Origin: Rhodanobacter sp. B05
GTDB taxonomy: Bacteria; Pseudomonadota; Gammaproteobacteria; Xanthomonadales; Rhodanobacteraceae
Assembly: GCF_002001085.1 (NCBI RefSeq)
Contig: NZ_MUNU01000010.1
Span: forward strand, 1 to 64,000
Reading direction: 5' to 3'
DNA length: 64,000 nt
Shown here: positions 53,265 through 61,627 of the stretch, piece by piece
Numbering within the stretch: the stretch's first letter is position 1
Layout: each line of letters begins with the position of its first letter
Notes under the pieces: model-generated
What the model was told of the DNA's origin: nothing
Seen by the model: only the letters and a program-made list of their open reading frames with translations
Database searches by the model: none
Made by a program: the position numbers and the translations under genes

Positions 53265-53284
53265 ATGGACGTCCAGACGTCCAT
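53265..53284. promoter_or_regulatory. 20-bp palindrome between permease and TonB receptor, possible met-box-like operator
   Basis: ATGGACGTC-CA-GACGTCCAT: two 9-bp arms that are perfect complements with a 2-nt centre. It can also be read as two adjacent 8-mers, GGACGTCC and AGACGTCC, close to the MetJ box AGACGTCT. It lies in the 309-bp divergent gap (53184-53492). No other feature was found in that gap. Confidence 0.5.
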
Positions 53285-53492
53285 ATGGAAAATCTGGCGG
53301 GAATGCCCGCGCGGCCGGAACCAGGGCCATTCAAGCCGGCGACGACAAATCGGGCAGCCACGCGGCCGTCGCTTGCCGCCCGTGCTGCAGCGCACCTGTA
53401 CACGGCACCGGCCGGCGGGTGAACATACGGCCACGTATCTGGCAGTCGCCCACGGCGGATGCCACCGTCATCCGACCAGGGGAACCCGCCTC

Positions 53493-55991
53493 ATGCGCAT
53501 CCGTCACCACCGACTCGCCGTCGGCATCGCCTGCGCGCTCGCCGCCTGCGCGCCCGGCGCCGTACCTCTTGCATCGGCGCAGGATGCCGCCCCGGCCCCG
53601 GCCAGTTCCAGCGTCCACGCCACCGAACTGGGCAAGATCACGGTCACCGCGCAAAGCCGCAGCCAGGAAGTGCAGGATGTGCCGATCGCGATGGACATCG
53701 TCACCTCCAGGCAGTTGGGCGTGATCGCCGCCACCGACCTCAGCCAGACCAACCTGTTCGTGCCGGGGCTGGTGGTCGACGGCAGCGACCCGACCCAGCC
53801 GACCTATCGCCTGCGCGGCATCGAAACCAACGACTTCGGCATCGGCACCGATTCGGCGGTCGGCGTCTACGTCAACGGCGTCTACCAGACCCGTTCCGGC
53901 GGCGCGCTGATGGCGCTCAACGACGTGGCCCGGATCGAGGTGCTGAAAGGGCCCCAGGGCACGCTGTTCGGCCGCAATACGGCCGCCGGCGCGATCTCCA
54001 TCGTCACCAACGAACCGACCGACAAGTTCGAGGGCAACGCGCGCGTCCGCTATGGCGAATACGGCCGACGCTACGGCGATGCCCTGCTCAACGTGCCGGT
54101 GAACCAGGACCTGGCGGTGCGCCTGAGCGTGCTCGACAACCAGAGCGACGGCTATCTCAAGGATGCCGTGACCGGCCGCCACTACGGCAAGGACGACGAG
54201 TGGGGCGCGCGCGCCGTGGCACGCTGGCAGGTCACTCCCGCCACCACGGTGCACCTGTCGTGGGATCACGACCGCCTCAAGCAACCCTCGCGCATGGACG
54301 TCGGCCTGATCCCGCTGTCGTCCACCGACCTGTACCAGCGCGCACCGTTCCCGGCCGATCCAGCCACCTACTACAACCCGATCCACGCGCCGTTCTTCAA
54401 CGACAGCGACGGCGGCCGCGAGCGCCGCCAGTACAACGGCTGGACGCTCACCCTCGACCATAGCTTCGATTGGGGCGGCTTCACCTCGACCACCAACTAC
54501 GCGGCCTACAACATCTCGCACGTCGAGGACGGCGACGGCACCAACCACATCACCACCCACCTCGATACCGGCGTGATCAGCGACGGGCGCACGCTGTACC
54601 AGGAATTCAAGTTCAACGGCAGCAACGAGCGCGTCGACTGGGTCAGCGGCGCCAGCTTCTACATGGAGCACGCCAGCCAGACCAGCCTCGCCACGGTCAA
54701 CACCGATACCTACGACACGCTGGCGATCAACAGCGGACTCGGCGCCAACTTCACCCCGGACGGCACCCTGTTCCACTATTTCGATTCGCTGCTGCAGGCC
54801 TTCAACCTGCCCTACCGCCTGCTCGGTGATTCGTGGACCGAGACGATCAACAACAACGGCCGCTTCAATTCGTATGCCGTGTACGGCGACGCGATCTGGC
54901 ACGTCACCGACAAGTTCAACATCACCACCGGCCTGCGCTACACGCACGATCGCAAATACTTCGACTGGTACACGCCGGTGCGCTACGCGCCGCAACTGGA
55001 CGCCACCATCGCCCAGCTGCAGGCCGCCGGCATCCTCGCCCTGGCGCCTGCACTCACCGGCGGCAAGCTCAGCGAGCAGGCCTTGCTCGCCATCCTCACC
55101 CAGAACCAGATCTTCCCCAACGCGGTGGGCCAGCTGGTCAGCAAGGACAACCGCTGGAGCGACATGAGCCCGCGCCTGGTCGCCGACTACCACTTCACCC
55201 CGAACCTGATGGGTTACGCCTCGCTCGCCAAGGGCTACAAGGCCGGCGGCTACAACGGCACCGAGCCGGGCTCGCAGTTCGCACCGGAAAAAGTGTGGAA
55301 TGCCGAGGTCGGCGTGAAGAGCACCTTCCCCGAGCAGCACCTGCTGCTGGACGCGTCGGTCTATCACTACCGCTACACCAACAAGCAGACCCTGGTGGTG
55401 GTGCCCTCGACCAGCGGACTGGGCGTACCGACCTACCAGGTCAGCAACACCAGCCAGGATGCCACCGGCCTGGACCTGCAGGTGCAATGGCAGCCGCTCG
55501 ACGACCTGCAGTTCGGCTTCAATGGCAGCTACATCGACTCCAAGTATTCGACCGCCAGTATTCCGGCCGGGCTCGACAGTGCCGGCAATGCGCTCTACCT
55601 CGACGTGTCCGGCGAGCCGGTGGACGAGCCGAAGTTCTCCTACAGCGTGAGCGGCGCGTACACCTGGCACGGCGTCGCCCGGGGCGACCTGGTGTTCCAT
55701 GCCAGTTACGGCTATCGCGGTCGCATGCGCTGCAACGATGCCTCGGTGTACCAGGGCAAGTGCGCGCTGCCGACCAATTTCGATCTCGGCGCGGCGCAAC
55801 AGCGCACCGATTTGCGCATCGACTGGAACGCAGGCGACGGACACTGGGGCTTGGGCGCCTACGTCAACAACCTGTTCGACCAACGCTACGTCAGCGGACT
55901 GGGCACCATCTCGCAATCCGTGCTGGGCACGCCGTACGCGTATGTCACGGCGCCCCGGATGTGGGGCGTGGAAGCGCGCTACAAGTTCTGA
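53493..55991 (+). CDS. TonB-dependent outer-membrane receptor
   Basis: An 832-residue receptor. Signal peptide LAVGIACALAACAPGAVPLASA, plug (about 45-165: ITVTAQSRSQEVQDVPIAMD and ARIEVLKGPQGTLFGRNTAAGAI) and a long barrel ending GVEARYKF. It has the FGRNTAAG plug form common to the same large xanthomonad/sphingomonad group as the receptor at 11.4 kb, but is otherwise different. The start at 53493 has AGGGGA upstream. It is divergent from an amino-acid permease and may share its operator, so an amino-acid or derived ligand is possible. Converges on the sterol desaturase-like gene. Confidence 0.92.
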   Translation: MRIRHHRLAVGIACALAACAPGAVPLASAQDAAPAPASSSVHATELGKITVTAQSRSQEVQDVPIAMDIVTSRQLGVIAATDLSQTNLFVPGLVVDGSDPTQPTYRLRGIETNDFGIGTDSAVGVYVNGVYQTRSGGALMALNDVARIEVLKGPQGTLFGRNTAAGAISIVTNEPTDKFEGNARVRYGEYGRRYGDALLNVPVNQDLAVRLSVLDNQSDGYLKDAVTGRHYGKDDEWGARAVARWQVTPATTVHLSWDHDRLKQPSRMDVGLIPLSSTDLYQRAPFPADPATYYNPIHAPFFNDSDGGRERRQYNGWTLTLDHSFDWGGFTSTTNYAAYNISHVEDGDGTNHITTHLDTGVISDGRTLYQEFKFNGSNERVDWVSGASFYMEHASQTSLATVNTDTYDTLAINSGLGANFTPDGTLFHYFDSLLQAFNLPYRLLGDSWTETINNNGRFNSYAVYGDAIWHVTDKFNITTGLRYTHDRKYFDWYTPVRYAPQLDATIAQLQAAGILALAPALTGGKLSEQALLAILTQNQIFPNAVGQLVSKDNRWSDMSPRLVADYHFTPNLMGYASLAKGYKAGGYNGTEPGSQFAPEKVWNAEVGVKSTFPEQHLLLDASVYHYRYTNKQTLVVVPSTSGLGVPTYQVSNTSQDATGLDLQVQWQPLDDLQFGFNGSYIDSKYSTASIPAGLDSAGNALYLDVSGEPVDEPKFSYSVSGAYTWHGVARGDLVFHASYGYRGRMRCNDASVYQGKCALPTNFDLGAAQQRTDLRIDWNAGDGHWGLGAYVNNLFDQRYVSGLGTISQSVLGTPYAYVTAPRMWGVEARYKF

Positions 55992-56024
55992 AGAACGGCA
56001 TGCCTCGCAGCGGACGCGGCAAGC

Positions 56025-57293
56025 TCAGCCGGTGACCGCGTCGTGGTGCAGTGCTTCGCGCGGGCGCAGGCCTGCCATCCACGGCAGCGCCAGCGTGCTC
56101 GCGCCGAACAGCACGGCGATCGCCACTGCGGCGTAGCCGTCCAGATGGGCGACGCCGAACCAGCGCCCCAGCAGCAGAGGAAGCGCGGCGGTCAGCAGGG
56201 TGCGCGCACCTTCCAGCCAGAACGCTGTGCGCCGGCTTTCCATCAGTGCACCGAGCACGCACAGGCTGACCACCATGTACAGCGCATAGCCGAGCAGGGT
56301 GCCAAGGCTGGCGTGCGCGGTCAGCCCCAGGAAATGCGTGGCCATGCCCAGCAGCAGGGCAAACTGCAGCAGGCAGTAGCCCGCCAGCGCCGGCGGCATC
56401 GGCGGGTTGAAGATCGCCCGGCTGATGTCGTAGGCCGGCTTGGGGAAACGCGTGGCCACGTCGGCCGGGCGCCAGCCCGGCGGCCGGAACCACAGCTGCA
56501 GCTTGTCGCGCCAGCGCTTTGCGTGCCAGGCGTCCACCGCCGCCGCCCAGTACACCTCGGCGTTCGCCCACAGCGGGTTCCAGCTGCGCAGCGGCGAGCG
56601 GGTGCCGTAGACCGGGCGGTCGACGTCATCCTCTTCGACGAAGGTACCGAACAAACGATCCCACAGGATCAGGATGCCACCGTAGTTGTGGTCGATATAG
56701 CGGTCGTTGGTGGCGTGGTGCGCGCGGTGGTTGGACGGCGAGCAGAACACGCGGTCGAACCAGCCCAGCTTGCCGATCTGCTCGGTGTGCACCCAGAACT
56801 GGTACAGCAGGTCGATCAGCGCGATCACCACGAACACTTCCAGCGGATAACCGAGCACCGCCATCGGCAGGTAGAACACCCAGCCGAGCAGGCCGCCGGT
56901 GCTGGTCTGGCGCAGCGCGGTGGAGAGGTTGTATTCCTCGCTCTGGTGGTGCACCACGTGCGCCGCCCACAGGATGTTCACCTCGTGCCCCAATCGGTGC
57001 AGCCAGTAGTACAGGAAGTCGTACAGCAGCAGACCGCTGACCCACACCCACAGGCTGGTCGCCGGCAGCGTGAACAGCGCGACGTGCTGCACGCACCACG
57101 CGTAGATGCCCAGCGTGAGCAGCTTCATGAACACGCCGGCGATCTGCGACATCACGCCCAGGCCGATGCTGTTGATGCTGTCGTTGCTGCGATAGGCACG
57201 CCGGCCGCGCAGCCGCGCCACGATGAACTCGATCGCGATCAGCGCGAAGAAGAACGGCGTCGCCCAGGTGATGATCAGTTCCGAGGTATTCAC
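56025..57293 (-). CDS. Sterol desaturase / fatty acid hydroxylase family membrane protein (AGMO-like)
   Basis: A 422-residue diiron membrane enzyme. The histidine boxes are HRLGHE, HVVHHQSEEYN and HRAHH with spacing as in the family; hydrophobic helices flank them and the C-terminal 130 residues add further membrane spans. The layout with an extra C-terminal membrane part resembles TMEM195/alkylglycerol monooxygenase-like proteins, which cleave ether lipids. It starts with a GTG at 57293 inside a GTGA overlap with the YhhN gene, so the two are translationally coupled. Sterol or carotenoid hydroxylation cannot be excluded. Confidence 0.85.
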   Translation of the reverse strand: MNTSELIITWATPFFFALIAIEFIVARLRGRRAYRSNDSINSIGLGVMSQIAGVFMKLLTLGIYAWCVQHVALFTLPATSLWVWVSGLLLYDFLYYWLHRLGHEVNILWAAHVVHHQSEEYNLSTALRQTSTGGLLGWVFYLPMAVLGYPLEVFVVIALIDLLYQFWVHTEQIGKLGWFDRVFCSPSNHRAHHATNDRYIDHNYGGILILWDRLFGTFVEEDDVDRPVYGTRSPLRSWNPLWANAEVYWAAAVDAWHAKRWRDKLQLWFRPPGWRPADVATRFPKPAYDISRAIFNPPMPPALAGYCLLQFALLLGMATHFLGLTAHASLGTLLGYALYMVVSLCVLGALMESRRTAFWLEGARTLLTAALPLLLGRWFGVAHLDGYAAVAIAVLFGASTLALPWMAGLRPREALHHDAVTG

Positions 57294-58036
57294 GTCCGGC
57301 CACCTGTCTGCATCGCACCCGCCTCGATGGAAGCCTCGTCCCGCCCTACCGAGCGGGCGATGAACCACAAGGCGGCATAGTAACTGCCGAGCACCCACAG
57401 CGCGGCCAGCGGAATGGCCGCGTGGAAACGGTTCCAGGCCAGCAGGCTGTCGCTGAGCATGAACAGCAGGCCACCGATCGCCGCACGCCGCGCCGGCCGC
57501 GCCAGCGCGTCGCCGGCGTGCCGCCAGGCGCGGCCCAGCGCCTGCGCGCCCATGCAGGACAGCACCAGGCCGTACACCGCCACGGCCGGGTGCAGCGCCG
57601 CGGGAATGGACGGCCAAAGCAGCGCCAGGTTTGCCCCACCGAGCAGCAGGCAGGCCAACCACGCCAACGGACGCACTGCCAGTCGACTGTCGCCCAGGAA
57701 CGCGCCGATGAAACAGAAGTGCCCGCCCAGGAAAGCCACCAGCCCCGCCACGAACAGGTCTGCCGGCAACATCAGCAGCACGTCGCCGGCCAGCGAAAAA
57801 ACCATGCCCGCGACGATCCATGCGCGGTAGCGCCGCGACACCGGCGCCCAGGCGGACGCTGCCGCGGCGAGGATCAGCAGCGTGGCCAGCGGCTTGGCGA
57901 TCCAGTGCAGCCACTGCCATGCCGCCTCCCCTCCGCCAGCGCCCAGCGCACCACCGAGGATGGCGGCGGCGGCCGCGCAGGACACGGCCAGCGCGATCCC
58001 GCGCGTGCGCGATGAGGGAGCGACAGAAGCAGGCAT
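57290..58036 (-). CDS. YhhN family protein (lysoplasmalogenase-like)
   Basis: A 248-residue integral membrane protein with about eight helices (GIALAVSCAAAAAILGGAL, PLATLLILAAAASAW, AWIVAGMVFSLAGDVLLMLPA, FVAGLVAFLGGHFCFIGAF). The LAGDVLLMLP and GHFCFIGAF patterns are those of YhhN/TMEM86, whose animal member hydrolyses the vinyl-ether bond of lysoplasmalogens. The start may be 58036 or 58045. It is coupled by GTGA to a gene of the AGMO-like family, which makes an ether-lipid role more likely. Confidence 0.87.
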   Translation of the reverse strand: MPASVAPSSRTRGIALAVSCAAAAAILGGALGAGGGEAAWQWLHWIAKPLATLLILAAAASAWAPVSRRYRAWIVAGMVFSLAGDVLLMLPADLFVAGLVAFLGGHFCFIGAFLGDSRLAVRPLAWLACLLLGGANLALLWPSIPAALHPAVAVYGLVLSCMGAQALGRAWRHAGDALARPARRAAIGGLLFMLSDSLLAWNRFHAAIPLAALWVLGSYYAALWFIARSVGRDEASIEAGAMQTGGRT

Positions 58037-58141
58037 GGCGACCATGGGTTGGCGGGCGGCGACGATGGCTCGATCATAGCGATCTTTCGCACGCTCCGTA
58101 CGCCTGCGTGTGTTCACGGCCCGGCGACCGGCCGGCACGAC

Positions 58142-59164
58142 TCAGCGCGCGTCGACCGCCTTGCGCCCGCTCGCCGGATCGTCGGTGAAGAACGCATCGA
58201 TGCCGGCATCGAGATAGGCCTCGATCTGTGCAATCAGGCCAGCCTGGTTGAACGCGCATGGATCGTCGCCCCGCCAGAAGTCTTTCGCCAGGAACTGGTT
58301 CTCCGGCCGGAACGTGTAGGGATGCACTTCCAGTCCCGCCGCGTGCGCGTCATGCACCAGGCGGGTCGGCCGGCCCAGGCTGCCGTCGGCGCGCCACGGC
58401 ATGATCGCCTCGATGTCCGGGCCGATCGCGTCGGCGTAGCGGGCGATGTCGCGCAGTCCGTCCGGCGTCACCATCCGCGCGTAGTCGAGCCCGCCACCCG
58501 CGGCGACCACGTCGTACGGCTGCGCGGCGGGCGCGTCCAGCAACTGCAGCAGGCGGATGTTCGGGTGACCGGGACCCAGCTTTCCGCGCAGATACTTCAG
58601 GTTCGCGATCTCGAACGACTGGATCTCCACCGGCGCCGTGCGCGTGTACGCGTGCGCGGCCAGTATCGCCAGCAGCCGGTCCTCCATCGCCAGGCCGATA
58701 CGCTGGAAATGACTGCCGTGCTTGATCTCCGGAATGATGCCGAGCGGACGCCCCGCCAGGGTCGACTCGGTGGCGACGAAATCGATGATTTCCTCCAGCG
58801 TCACGATCTGGAATTCGCCGTCGTACGTGGTGCCGCGCAACTGCGGCAGGCGCTCGCGGGCGCGCAGGGTCCTCAGCTCGGCGAGCGTGAAATCCTCGCT
58901 GAACCAGCCGGTCACGGCGTGACCGTCGATCGTCTTCGTGGTCCTGCGCCCGGCAAACCCGGGATGGCTTGCCACGTCGGTGGTACCGCCAATCTCGTTC
59001 TCGTGGCGCGCCACCAACACGCCATCCTTCGTCATCACCAGATCCGGCTCGATGAAGTCCGCACCGTCGACGATGGCCCTGGCGTAGGACGCCAGCGTGT
59101 GTTCCGGCCGCCATGCCGGCGCGCCGCGGTGACCGATCACCAGCACCCTGGCGGCGAGCGGCAT
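58142..59164 (-). CDS. Glycerophosphodiester phosphodiesterase
   Basis: A 340-residue GDPD of the TIM-barrel type that hydrolyses glycerophosphodiesters to glycerol-3-phosphate and an alcohol. Motifs: VIGHRGAPAWRPEHTLASY (catalytic His, then the Glu-His pair), DFIEPDLVMTKDGVLVARHE with the metal ligands and second catalytic His, and IPEIKHG. The C-terminal FFTDDPASGRKAV is typical. No signal peptide was seen. I prefer ATG 59164; a GTG at 59191 is open. It precedes YhhN and the sterol desaturase-like gene by 105 bp on the same strand. Confidence 0.93.
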   Translation of the reverse strand: MPLAARVLVIGHRGAPAWRPEHTLASYARAIVDGADFIEPDLVMTKDGVLVARHENEIGGTTDVASHPGFAGRRTTKTIDGHAVTGWFSEDFTLAELRTLRARERLPQLRGTTYDGEFQIVTLEEIIDFVATESTLAGRPLGIIPEIKHGSHFQRIGLAMEDRLLAILAAHAYTRTAPVEIQSFEIANLKYLRGKLGPGHPNIRLLQLLDAPAAQPYDVVAAGGGLDYARMVTPDGLRDIARYADAIGPDIEAIMPWRADGSLGRPTRLVHDAHAAGLEVHPYTFRPENQFLAKDFWRGDDPCAFNQAGLIAQIEAYLDAGIDAFFTDDPASGRKAVDAR

Positions 59165-59263
59165 TTCACGATGGTGACGGGCGACCGGCACGGACGATAT
59201 CCCGGCGACGGAAAGGATTGCCCAGCATAGGCGCTATCCGCATGCCGCGCTGTGCGGAGCAGG

Positions 59264-59521
59264 TCAGTCCGGGCGATACAGCTGCTTGTAGAGCCGGCTC
59301 ACCTGCTGCTGCAGGTCACCCGGGCGTTGCGCCGCGTCGAAGGCCTCGTTGAGTTGCTTCTCGGTCTGGTGCAAGGCGCGCAGAAAATGCTTGTCGGCCG
59401 CCGACAGATCGAGTGCAGCCATCTGCTGCTCCAGATCCCGCGCTTCGTCGGCGGCGCTGAAACGCTGGTCGTTCGATCGGTTGCTGGAAAGCATGGACTT
59501 GTCCGGGACGCGTTGGCTCAT
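59264..59521 (-). CDS. Small helical protein of unknown function
   Basis: An 85-residue protein, charged and Gln/Leu-rich, with no signal peptide or membrane helix. The middle (ARDLEQQMAALDLSAADKHFLRALHQTEKQL) and the end (LQQQVSRLYKQLYRP) look like two amphipathic helices. I recognise no family. Composition is unlike a shadow frame (few Arg/Pro runs), which supports it being real. It stands alone between the GDPD gene and the LTA-synthase-like gene. Confidence 0.55.
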   Translation of the reverse strand: MSQRVPDKSMLSSNRSNDQRFSAADEARDLEQQMAALDLSAADKHFLRALHQTEKQLNEAFDAAQRPGDLQQQVSRLYKQLYRPD

Positions 59522-59731
59522 GCGACACGATCAAGCAAGACACCTGCCAGCGCCGACGCACTCCGGCCGGCTTTGGGCCGAGAACGGCCGGAACGCCGCC
59601 AGCACGGGCCATACCGGCCGATCAGGGCCTCTCCGCCGCGCGCACGGCCGGCATCGCACCGCGACACCACCAGGTCCGTTGCTGACGTGCAGGGTCAATC
59701 GCGCGGAACAGGGCGAAACGAAGTCGCACGC

Positions 59732-61444
59732 TCACTGATATTCGTGCAGCCGCCCGAAGATCCAGCCGTAATAGGAGTCGAGCAGGCCCGGTACGGCGCA
59801 ATCGTCGTACAGCCCGTCGCAGCGTTCACGCAGCTGGCTCAGGGCCGCGAAGTACGGGTCCTGCGGCAGGCCGGCGGCCTGCAGCACCATGCTGGGCAGA
59901 AACGCGATGTCGAGCATCGGGTAGTGCGGCAGTGGTGGCCCGTCGAAGTTGCTCTTGATCATGTAATAGGTGAGGTAGTCGCGATACAGCTGCAGCGCGG
60001 GCGGCAGGCTGCGCGGCAGGTCGCGGATCATGCCGTCGAAGGACGGCTGGTGGTCGCCGAAGTGCATCAGCACGGTCGGCTGCGCGCGATCGAGGAAGTC
60101 GCGCTCCAGCCCGCGTATGGCCAGGTCCGAATCGTGCAGGCGCGACAGGTAGGTATCGAAGTTCAGCGCCACGTCCGGTTTCAGCCCGTGCAGCAGGTTG
60201 CGGAACGGCGCGGGGAGACTGGACATCGGATCGTCGTCGTGCGGACCGTGCTGGTTCAGGGTCAGGATCATCACGAACACCGGCTGGCCCGGCTTCTTCA
60301 CCCTGTCGTAAACGCGCTTCGCCGCGTCGAACATCTGCTTGTCGGTCTCCTCCCACTCGTCCAGGCCCAGTTCGCTGACGTCGTACATGTGGTCGAAGCC
60401 ATAGGCCCGATAGGCGTTGCGTCCGTTGATGAAACTGCCGACGGTCGGGTAGATCGCGATGGTGAGGTAGCCGAGCCGGCGCAGCATCTGCGGCAGCGCA
60501 TCGCGCACGCGCGGCGCCAGCACGTACGGCGCATACATGCCGCCAGGCCCGAAGATGTCCTGCGGCATGCCGGTCAGCACGGCGAACTCGCTGACCCAGG
60601 TGCCGCCGCCGAAGGTATGCGTGCGCAGCACGCCGGTGCCGCGCGTGCGTGCGTCGGAAGCGAACATGCCCAACCGGCAGGCGGGCACGCTGCAGTTGGC
60701 ATAGATAGACGGATCGAAGGTGCTCTCCTCCAGCACCTGCACGATGTCCGGATAAGGTGCCGGGCGGCTGCCCGGTCCGCTCTGCGCGGTCGCGCCCCAG
60801 GCCTGTTCGGCCACCGCATCGCTGCTCATCGGCGGCAGCCGCACCGCGGCGTCGCGGAAGCTGACGAAGAAATTGGTCAGGTGCGCGTCGTCGGACAGCT
60901 TCTCCCAGGTATTGCGCGCATGCACCACGGCAAACGGGCCGTTCGGCAGCATGCACCACCAGAACGCCAGCACGCCGAACGCCAACCCGGCACTGCGCAC
61001 GATCAGCGCCACGCGCGGGCGCATCCCGGCCAGCAGGCGCCAGTCCCAGCGCCAGGTCAGGTACAGCAGCGGCGGCAACGCCAGCAGCAGGCCGATGCCC
61101 AGCAGATACAGATGCGGATAGTGACGCAATGTATCGAGCAGGCTGCTGCGCACGTAATAGATGAAGTCCGATGGCATCAGCTGCTCTTCGAGATAGCGCA
61201 GCTTCATGACCGCGATGAACTTCAGCGCGAGGAACAGGCCGCCACCGACCAGCAACGCGGTGGCGAGGCGCGCGAACAGGAACAGCAGGGCGCCGACCGT
61301 GCACAACATCAGGGCCGCGATGAAACCGCGCTGCAGCGGCAACGGTTCCTGCCATGCGGTGAGCGCCAGGCAGACGGTGAAGATCGCCAGTGCTGTCGCG
61401 CATGTTGCAGGGCCGCGCGCGCGGCGCCATGGAATTGGACGCAT
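59732..61444 (-). CDS. LTA-synthase/OpgB-like sulfatase-fold membrane protein
   Basis: A 570-residue inner-membrane enzyme. About 1-185 hold five membrane helices; about 220-560 form a periplasmic alkaline-phosphatase-fold domain. Key places: QVLEESTFDPS, where Thr or Ser would be the nucleophile after the metal-binding Glu; FGGGTWVSEFAVLTG, a family motif; ILTLNQHGPH; and MHFGDHQPS with the Asp-His metal pair. Such enzymes transfer phosphoglycerol or phosphoethanolamine to glycans or lipids. The substrate in a Gram-negative envelope is likely a periplasmic glucan or an LPS sugar. Confidence 0.85.
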   Translation of the reverse strand: MRPIPWRRARGPATCATALAIFTVCLALTAWQEPLPLQRGFIAALMLCTVGALLFLFARLATALLVGGGLFLALKFIAVMKLRYLEEQLMPSDFIYYVRSSLLDTLRHYPHLYLLGIGLLLALPPLLYLTWRWDWRLLAGMRPRVALIVRSAGLAFGVLAFWWCMLPNGPFAVVHARNTWEKLSDDAHLTNFFVSFRDAAVRLPPMSSDAVAEQAWGATAQSGPGSRPAPYPDIVQVLEESTFDPSIYANCSVPACRLGMFASDARTRGTGVLRTHTFGGGTWVSEFAVLTGMPQDIFGPGGMYAPYVLAPRVRDALPQMLRRLGYLTIAIYPTVGSFINGRNAYRAYGFDHMYDVSELGLDEWEETDKQMFDAAKRVYDRVKKPGQPVFVMILTLNQHGPHDDDPMSSLPAPFRNLLHGLKPDVALNFDTYLSRLHDSDLAIRGLERDFLDRAQPTVLMHFGDHQPSFDGMIRDLPRSLPPALQLYRDYLTYYMIKSNFDGPPLPHYPMLDIAFLPSMVLQAAGLPQDPYFAALSQLRERCDGLYDDCAVPGLLDSYYGWIFGRLHEYQ

Positions 61445-61627
61445 GAGCTGGAAAGTCCCCCTGCAGGACCGGATGTCACCGATGCGTCATCTTACGATCA
61501 TGTGGCGGTCGCCGGCAGTTTTCCCGCCGAACCGTTACACCGGCGTTGGGAATCCGGGTTGGGCGGCAACCCCCGGCCTCGATCTGCTAATTTTGATCGC
61601 TCGATTGTGCAGGCCCACGGAACGCCC

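Noticed and set aside
53331-55916. 861-codon minus-strand frame opposite the second TonB receptor
   Set aside because: Antisense shadow; low-complexity Val/Gly/Arg composition and no domain.
59252-61444. Long + strand frame leading into cpdB, opposite the LTA-synthase-like gene
   Set aside because: The part before 61628 has no recognisable protein; the lipobox-bearing ATG at 61628 is the natural start.
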